Part shown: piece after piece, positions 58,010 to 64,000 of the stretch | Numbering within the stretch: the stretch's first letter is position 1 | Layout of the letters: each line of letters begins with the position of its first letter | Source of the DNA: JAEUJM01 sp044221555 | GTDB lineage: Bacteria; Actinomycetota; Acidimicrobiia; Acidimicrobiales; DATDAH01 | Direction: 5' to 3' | NCBI GenBank assembly: GCA_044221555.1 | Contig: JBGAOY010000015.1 | Coordinates: 1-64,000, forward strand | DNA length: 64,000 bases | Program-made: the position numbers and the translations under genes | Notes under the pieces: model-generated | The model's input: the letters and a program-made list of their open reading frames with translations, nothing else | Databases searched by the model: none | Told to the model about the DNA's origin: nothing

Positions 58010-59161
58010 ATGACCGGGAAGCCGACGGCCGAGAAGCCGATGACCGCCGACGACATGAAGCGGGAGGCGAATCGGCTCATCGCATATCACGCCCCCATCT
58101 CTCAGCAGCTCACCGAGGAGCGCACGTCGCTCGAGTCGAAGCTCATCCCGGTGACGGCCTACATCGTCGTGGCGTGCGTCGAGGCGTGGTACCGCTACCC
58201 CGACATGATGCGTCGCATCGAGACGGCCATGGCCGCCGGCGACATCGGTCGGGCCGGGCGCCGCCCGGGCAGTCAGGTCAACACCGTGTACCTCTGGTCG
58301 ATCGCCAACTTCTGGCTGCTCGGCCGCAAGGTGATGGCCATGGTCGACCCGGCGGCCACGAACGACCCGGAGCCCGCGTTCACCGTGCTCGACTTCTGGG
58401 AGCGGGCGGCGATGGCCTTCCGGGGTGACGACGGCACTCGCCAGGCCCACGACGCCGGCGGCGTGGTGCGGCCCTACGACGACGCGGTCCTGGCCACGCT
58501 GCTCGACGGCGCCGGCCCGGTGGACGACGAGCGCCGTGGCACGATCAAGCGGCTCAACGCCACCCTCATCAACTACCTGTTCCTGCTGTACTTCGACACC
58601 CGGGTGGGCTCGGGCGACACCGGGCCCTACCCCCTTCCCGACGGCCGCACCCTCGTCGTCCGGGACTACTACCGGATGGGCCACAGCGACTTCTGGTGGT
58701 CCGACGTGGCCGCCGCCGTCCCGTACCAGAACCTCACCGCGGCGCTCGTGCTCGACGACGTGGCGGTGAAGATCACCGACTTCGGCACCGCCAACACGAC
58801 ACCCGAGGACTACCTCGACCGCCTCGTGCGCTTCGGCCTGTTCACCACGGACGGCAGCGACGACGGCTCGCTGCGGCCCGTGCCCGACGACGACATCCCC
58901 GGCATCCTCGCCGAGGTGCGCACGGCCCAGGCCCAGCACTACCGAAACATCGCGGCCATGACGCGTGACGAGAAGATCGCCTGCGGCGCCTACGTGTACT
59001 TCTCGTTCCTCAAGCCCTTCGCCGACGCCGCTGGTGTGGGCGATCAGCTCGACTGGACCGTCCCCCGCGACATCCCCGACCCGCTCTACCAGTTGTTGTC
59101 GGCCATGGAGGGCGAGAACGCCGGCGTGGGCGACGAGGAGTACTACTCGCCCCTCACCTGA
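58010..59161 (+). CDS. Unrecognised 383-aa protein
   Basis: I do not recognise a family. The protein is soluble with no signal peptide. It is Trp/Tyr/Phe-rich and mostly helical in the N-terminal half (SIANFWLLGRKVMAMV, VLDFWERAAMAF), with a central segment NATLINYLFLLYFDTRVGSG and a polar PLPDGRTLVVRDYYRMGHSDFWWSDVAA. It ends GDEEYYSPLT. Lack of repeats, Cys clusters or nucleotide motifs prevents a guess. ATG at 58010 is the better of two starts (GTG at 58001), but no Shine-Dalgarno or -10 is clear. Codon use matches neighbours, so it is real. Confidence 0.75.
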   Translation: MTGKPTAEKPMTADDMKREANRLIAYHAPISQQLTEERTSLESKLIPVTAYIVVACVEAWYRYPDMMRRIETAMAAGDIGRAGRRPGSQVNTVYLWSIANFWLLGRKVMAMVDPAATNDPEPAFTVLDFWERAAMAFRGDDGTRQAHDAGGVVRPYDDAVLATLLDGAGPVDDERRGTIKRLNATLINYLFLLYFDTRVGSGDTGPYPLPDGRTLVVRDYYRMGHSDFWWSDVAAAVPYQNLTAALVLDDVAVKITDFGTANTTPEDYLDRLVRFGLFTTDGSDDGSLRPVPDDDIPGILAEVRTAQAQHYRNIAAMTRDEKIACGAYVYFSFLKPFADAAGVGDQLDWTVPRDIPDPLYQLLSAMEGENAGVGDEEYYSPLT

Positions 59162-59319
59162 GGATCGGATGGGCCGCCGCAAGGTGCCGCGGCCTCGGCG
59201 CGGGGTGGCGCAGGCTCGCACCAGAACGCCGCCTCGAGCTCGACCGTGGCGGTGAGGAGGTCGGCCTTCGGGTCACCGGGTGCGACGGGGTCGGGGTCCG
59301 TCGCCGGTGGTGGAGGGCC

Positions 59320-59325
59320 TACGCT
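59320..59325 (+). promoter_or_regulatory. Leaderless -10 (TACGCT) of the gene at 59332
   Basis: TACGCT lies 6 bases before the ATG at 59332. Confidence 0.55.
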
Positions 59326-59331
59326 CCGGCG

Positions 59332-60303
59332 ATGGCCGACCTGACCGACGACCTGCTCACCGAACACCCTGCCAACGAGGGGCGCCACGTCCCCGACGAC
59401 GAGCGCTACTGGAACGAGTCCTGGTACCTCGACTTCACGACGGACGACGGTCGGCTCGGCGGCTATGTCCGCACCGGGCTCTACCCGAACCTGGGGGTCT
59501 GCTGGTACTGGGCGTGCGTCGTCGGCGAGGGTCGTCCCCTCGTCACCCTCATCGACCACACCGTGCCCATCCCGGCGGCGCCGGCCCTCGCGGTCCGCAG
59601 CGACGGGCTGTGGACCGATTACGTGGTCGAGACGCCGTGGCGCCACGTGTCGCTGGGGCTCGAGGGCTTCGGGGTCACGCTCGACGACCCCGCGGAAACC
59701 TACGGCCCGGGTGCTCCTGGCGACCTGCGGGGCGAGCGCACCGCGCTGGGTCTCGAGTTGGACTGGGAGACCGAGGGCGAGCCGTTCCCGTTCCCCTTCG
59801 GCATCACCCGCTACGAGGTGCCCTGCCGGGTGCACGGCGAGGTGCTGGTGGGCGACGAGCGCATCGAGTTCGAGGGGTCGGGCCAGCGCGACCACTCGTG
59901 GGGGGTGCGGGACTGGTGGGCGATGTCGCACAACTGGTCCGAGGGGGCACTCGACGACGGCACCCGCTTCCACGGCACGCACGCCCTGCCCGGATGGGGC
60001 GACTGGTCGATCGGCTACGTGCAGCCTCCCGGGGGCACCCCCCAGGGTGACTTCGGGATCTACCACACCGACACCGAGTTCGACGCCGACGGCCTGCCGC
60101 TCGGCGCGCACATGACCCTGCCGGATCTCGACCTGGCGGTGGAGGTGGTGGCCCATTCACCGGTGCTGCTGGTGTCCCCCGAGGGCGACGTGGCCCGGTT
60201 CCCGCGGTCGCTCGTGCGCTACCGCGAGCAGGGCGGCGAGCGCCGGGGCGCGGGCTGGATCGAGTACGGGCAACCGCAGACGCAACCGCCGGCGGCCACC
60301 TGA
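59332..60303 (+). CDS. AttH/CrtC-like lipocalin-type protein (DUF7064/7065-like)
   Basis: This 323-residue protein is beta-rich with many Trp and Gly. The segment EGSGQRDHSWGVRDWWAMSHNW (about residues 182-203) is the hallmark seen in AttH, hydroxyneurosporene-synthase-like and related actinobacterial DUF7064/7065 proteins, which have a double lipocalin-like barrel. The N-terminus has NESWYLDFTTDDGRLGGYVRTGLYPNLG. A ligand-binding or hydratase role on a hydrophobic substrate is possible; nothing direct shows it. Leaderless start, probably monocistronic. Confidence 0.7.
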   Translation: MADLTDDLLTEHPANEGRHVPDDERYWNESWYLDFTTDDGRLGGYVRTGLYPNLGVCWYWACVVGEGRPLVTLIDHTVPIPAAPALAVRSDGLWTDYVVETPWRHVSLGLEGFGVTLDDPAETYGPGAPGDLRGERTALGLELDWETEGEPFPFPFGITRYEVPCRVHGEVLVGDERIEFEGSGQRDHSWGVRDWWAMSHNWSEGALDDGTRFHGTHALPGWGDWSIGYVQPPGGTPQGDFGIYHTDTEFDADGLPLGAHMTLPDLDLAVEVVAHSPVLLVSPEGDVARFPRSLVRYREQGGERRGAGWIEYGQPQTQPPAAT

Positions 60304-60421
60304 CGGCCGATCGGCGCCGGGTCATGGACGGGCGCTGGACGATGGCTGCCCGACGTGGTCGGCGCGCCGTGCCCGGACGGCTGGCGGCGCCGCTCGGCCG
60401 CGTAGCCCGAACGGAGCGCGT

Positions 60422-61114
60422 TCAGTCGGTGGGAACCTCTTTGCCCTCGCCGAAGATCTCGGCTTCGTGCTCCTCGAGCTCCTCGGGCGATGGCGTCGGC
60501 TCGCGGCGGGCCTTGATCACCTCGACGAGGATGGGCACGAGTGACAGGCCGACGATGGCCAGGATGGCCAACTCGAGATGGTCCTCCACCCACGGCACCC
60601 GGTTGCCCAGCACGTAGCCGAGCGTGGTGATGCCCACCGCCCACAGGAAGCCGCCGACCACGTTGTAGACCACGAAGGTGCGGTACTTCATCTTCCCGAC
60701 GCCGGCCACGATCGGGGCGAACGTGCGCACCACGGGGACGAAGCGGGCCAGCACGATGGTCTTCGAGCCGTGGCGGTCGAAGAAGCCCTGGGCCCGCTCG
60801 ATGTACTCCTGTTTGAAGATGCGCGAGTCGGGCCGGCGGAACAACGCCGGGCCCACCTTGTTGCCGAACAGGTAGCCCACCTGGTCGCCCGCCACCGCGG
60901 CCACCCAGCAGCCGATCAGCAGGACCGGCAAGGGGGCCAGGCGGCCCTGCGACGACAGCAGGCCGGCGGTGAACAGGAGCGAGTCGCCGGGGAGGAAGAA
61001 GCCGAAGAACAGGCCCGACTCGGCGAAGACGATGAGGAACAGGCCGATGGCCCCCGCCACATCGAGGATGTGCTCGGGGTCGAGGCTGCTCGCGGCGATC
61101 ACGGTGGAGAGCAT
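60422..61114 (-). CDS. DedA family (SNARE-associated / VTT domain) membrane protein
   Basis: The 230-residue protein has the DedA core: FAESGLFFGFFLPGDSLLFTAGLLSSQG (residues about 30-57), a second helix pair with VGYLFGNKVGPALF, and the signature FFDRHGSKTIVLARFVPVVRTFAPIVAGVGKM (about 112-143), including Arg and Pro of the substrate half. DedA proteins are proton-coupled transporters or flippases linked to polyprenyl phosphate or phospholipid. An acidic C-tail (PEELEEHEAEIFGEG) is typical. It follows hppA by 42 bases on the same strand, so the two are probably cotranscribed, perhaps because DedA uses the proton gradient. Confidence 0.92.
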   Translation of the reverse strand: MLSTVIAASSLDPEHILDVAGAIGLFLIVFAESGLFFGFFLPGDSLLFTAGLLSSQGRLAPLPVLLIGCWVAAVAGDQVGYLFGNKVGPALFRRPDSRIFKQEYIERAQGFFDRHGSKTIVLARFVPVVRTFAPIVAGVGKMKYRTFVVYNVVGGFLWAVGITTLGYVLGNRVPWVEDHLELAILAIVGLSLVPILVEVIKARREPTPSPEELEEHEAEIFGEGKEVPTD

Positions 61115-61156
61115 GTCAGGTCAGTCCTCGTGGTGATCGCCGCGGCAGCCCCGGCC

Positions 61157-63544
<2,388 letters not shown>

Positions 63545-63878
63545 CGTGTTTCCTTTGGTCGCAGGCAGCCCTGTGCCACCTGTGGGACATGGGGGTGGGC
63601 GCGGGGGTCTGTTCAGACCGCCGTCATGCCGCAAAGAGGATGGCCGACGGGGCCCGCCCGAGGCCAATTCACGAGCGCACGAGCGTCGGCCGATGTGTCG
63701 CAGAGAGACACGGTGGGCCGGGTGGGGGTTCTGCGGGGGAAGTGCGGAGCGGGCGGTCCTGGCCGGCTCGGGCGGTCCGGAGCGGTGTGCCCCAGGGTTC
63801 GGACGGCCCGCAGCCGAGGGTCTGGCGCCCATGTAGCCTCGCTCGGACGTCCGGGGAAACGACGGGGAGGCAGAACGA
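63545..63878. other. 334-bp divergent gap between hppA and a zinc-ribbon gene
   Basis: No credible gene is present. A TAGCCT hexamer at 63834-63839 may serve the plus-strand gene, with a leader of about 38 bases. A small inverted repeat GTGTC/GACAC lies at 63695-63711. The hppA promoter should be here but I cannot pick its -10 with confidence. Confidence 0.55.
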
Positions 63879-64000
63879 ATGGCGGAGGACGCAGTGCTCA
63901 GGTGCGAGAACGGGCACCCGAACGAGCCGGGGGCGGTGTTCTGCGGGCAGTGTGGCGCCCCGCTCGTGGCGGCGACGGCCACGCCCACGGGTGGCGCGAG
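63879..64000 (+). CDS. N-terminal part of a zinc-ribbon protein (3' truncated)
   Basis: The frame starts at an ATG preceded by GGGAGG nine bases upstream and runs off the window after 40 codons. It opens with a zinc ribbon CENGHPNEPGAVFCGQCGAPL: four ligands from Cys9, His13, Cys22 and Cys25 or equivalents. An Ala/Thr/Pro-rich linker follows. Such N-terminal ribbons often precede a membrane or FHA-type domain in actinobacteria, but the rest is outside the window. Confidence 0.75.
   Translation, partial: MAEDAVLRCENGHPNEPGAVFCGQCGAPLVAATATPTGGA

Noticed and set aside
59169..59255. Small basic ORF (28 codons) after the gene at 58010, with AGGA upstream
   Set aside because: Arg/Pro-rich composition is what random high-GC sequence gives; no homology or overlap junction supports it.

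Overview
The window is about 64 kb of uniformly high-GC DNA (roughly 70 % by eye) with dense, short-spaced genes on both strands. The gene set is that of an aerobic, non-phototrophic actinomycete: an F420-type luciferase-like oxidoreductase, a GuaB3-type IMP dehydrogenase relative beside guaA, a proton-pumping pyrophosphatase, TatABC with several twin-arginine substrates, a DUF1501/DUF1800 pair, and many genes whose start codon lies 6-9 bases after a TAnnnT hexamer (leaderless transcription). The class Acidimicrobiia (Ilumatobacter/Iamia relatives) is the best guess. This is inference from gene content; no rRNA or other marker settles it.

Layout. 1-6.5 kb: end of an acidic protein, SRPBCC protein, DUF1501/DUF1800 secreted pair, potassium channel, small conserved protein, NUDIX CoA pyrophosphatase, aromatic amino acid decarboxylase-like enzyme. 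6.5-12.4 kb: two paralogous membrane-anchored SGNH hydrolases and a GT-C glycosyltransferase. 12.4-20 kb: guaB3-guaA, tatA divergent from tatBC, two exported ferritin-like proteins, a secreted seven-repeat RCC1 protein. 20-25.3 kb: zapE, LLM oxidoreductase, dienelactone hydrolase, pcrA. 25.4-32.5 kb: the most unusual region. Two SipW-type signal peptidases, three TasA/SipW-cognate signal anchors and a GGDEF-EAL protein are arranged around a divergent promoter, and one signal peptidase is fused to its own apparent substrate. 32.5-37 kb: acyl-CoA synthetase, stand-alone B12-binding domain, sucCD. 37-46.8 kb: a minus-strand glycan cluster (two paralogous polytopic membrane proteins, NDP-sugar epimerase, sulfotransferase, DUF4915 protein, family 2 glycosyltransferase, split transketolase) plus two small membrane proteins. 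47-53.5 kb: purN-purH-folD, metF, aldehyde dehydrogenase, malate dehydrogenase. 53.6-64 kb: Zn alcohol dehydrogenase with DoxX, Fpg/Nei glycosylase, glyoxalase-fold, SCP2 and stand-alone phosphohistidine-domain proteins, two poorly known proteins, DedA, H+-pyrophosphatase, and the start of a zinc-ribbon protein.

How it works together. Purine synthesis is spread over purN/purH (ending in IMP), guaB3/guaA (IMP to GMP) and folD/metF (one-carbon supply). The B12-domain protein and sucCD fit propionate-type carbon flow through succinyl-CoA. The Tat genes sit beside their likely substrates. The SipW/TasA-like block looks like a c-di-GMP-linked system for exporting matrix or adhesin proteins. The later glycan cluster could decorate the same cell surface.

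Regulation visible in the sequence: 18 genes have leaderless -10 hexamers; two divergent gene pairs share 21-22 bp intergenic regions with overlapping back-to-back -10 elements; long hairpins sit between several convergent pairs; and two intergenic gaps are tiled exactly by tiny overlapping ORFs that could couple translation.
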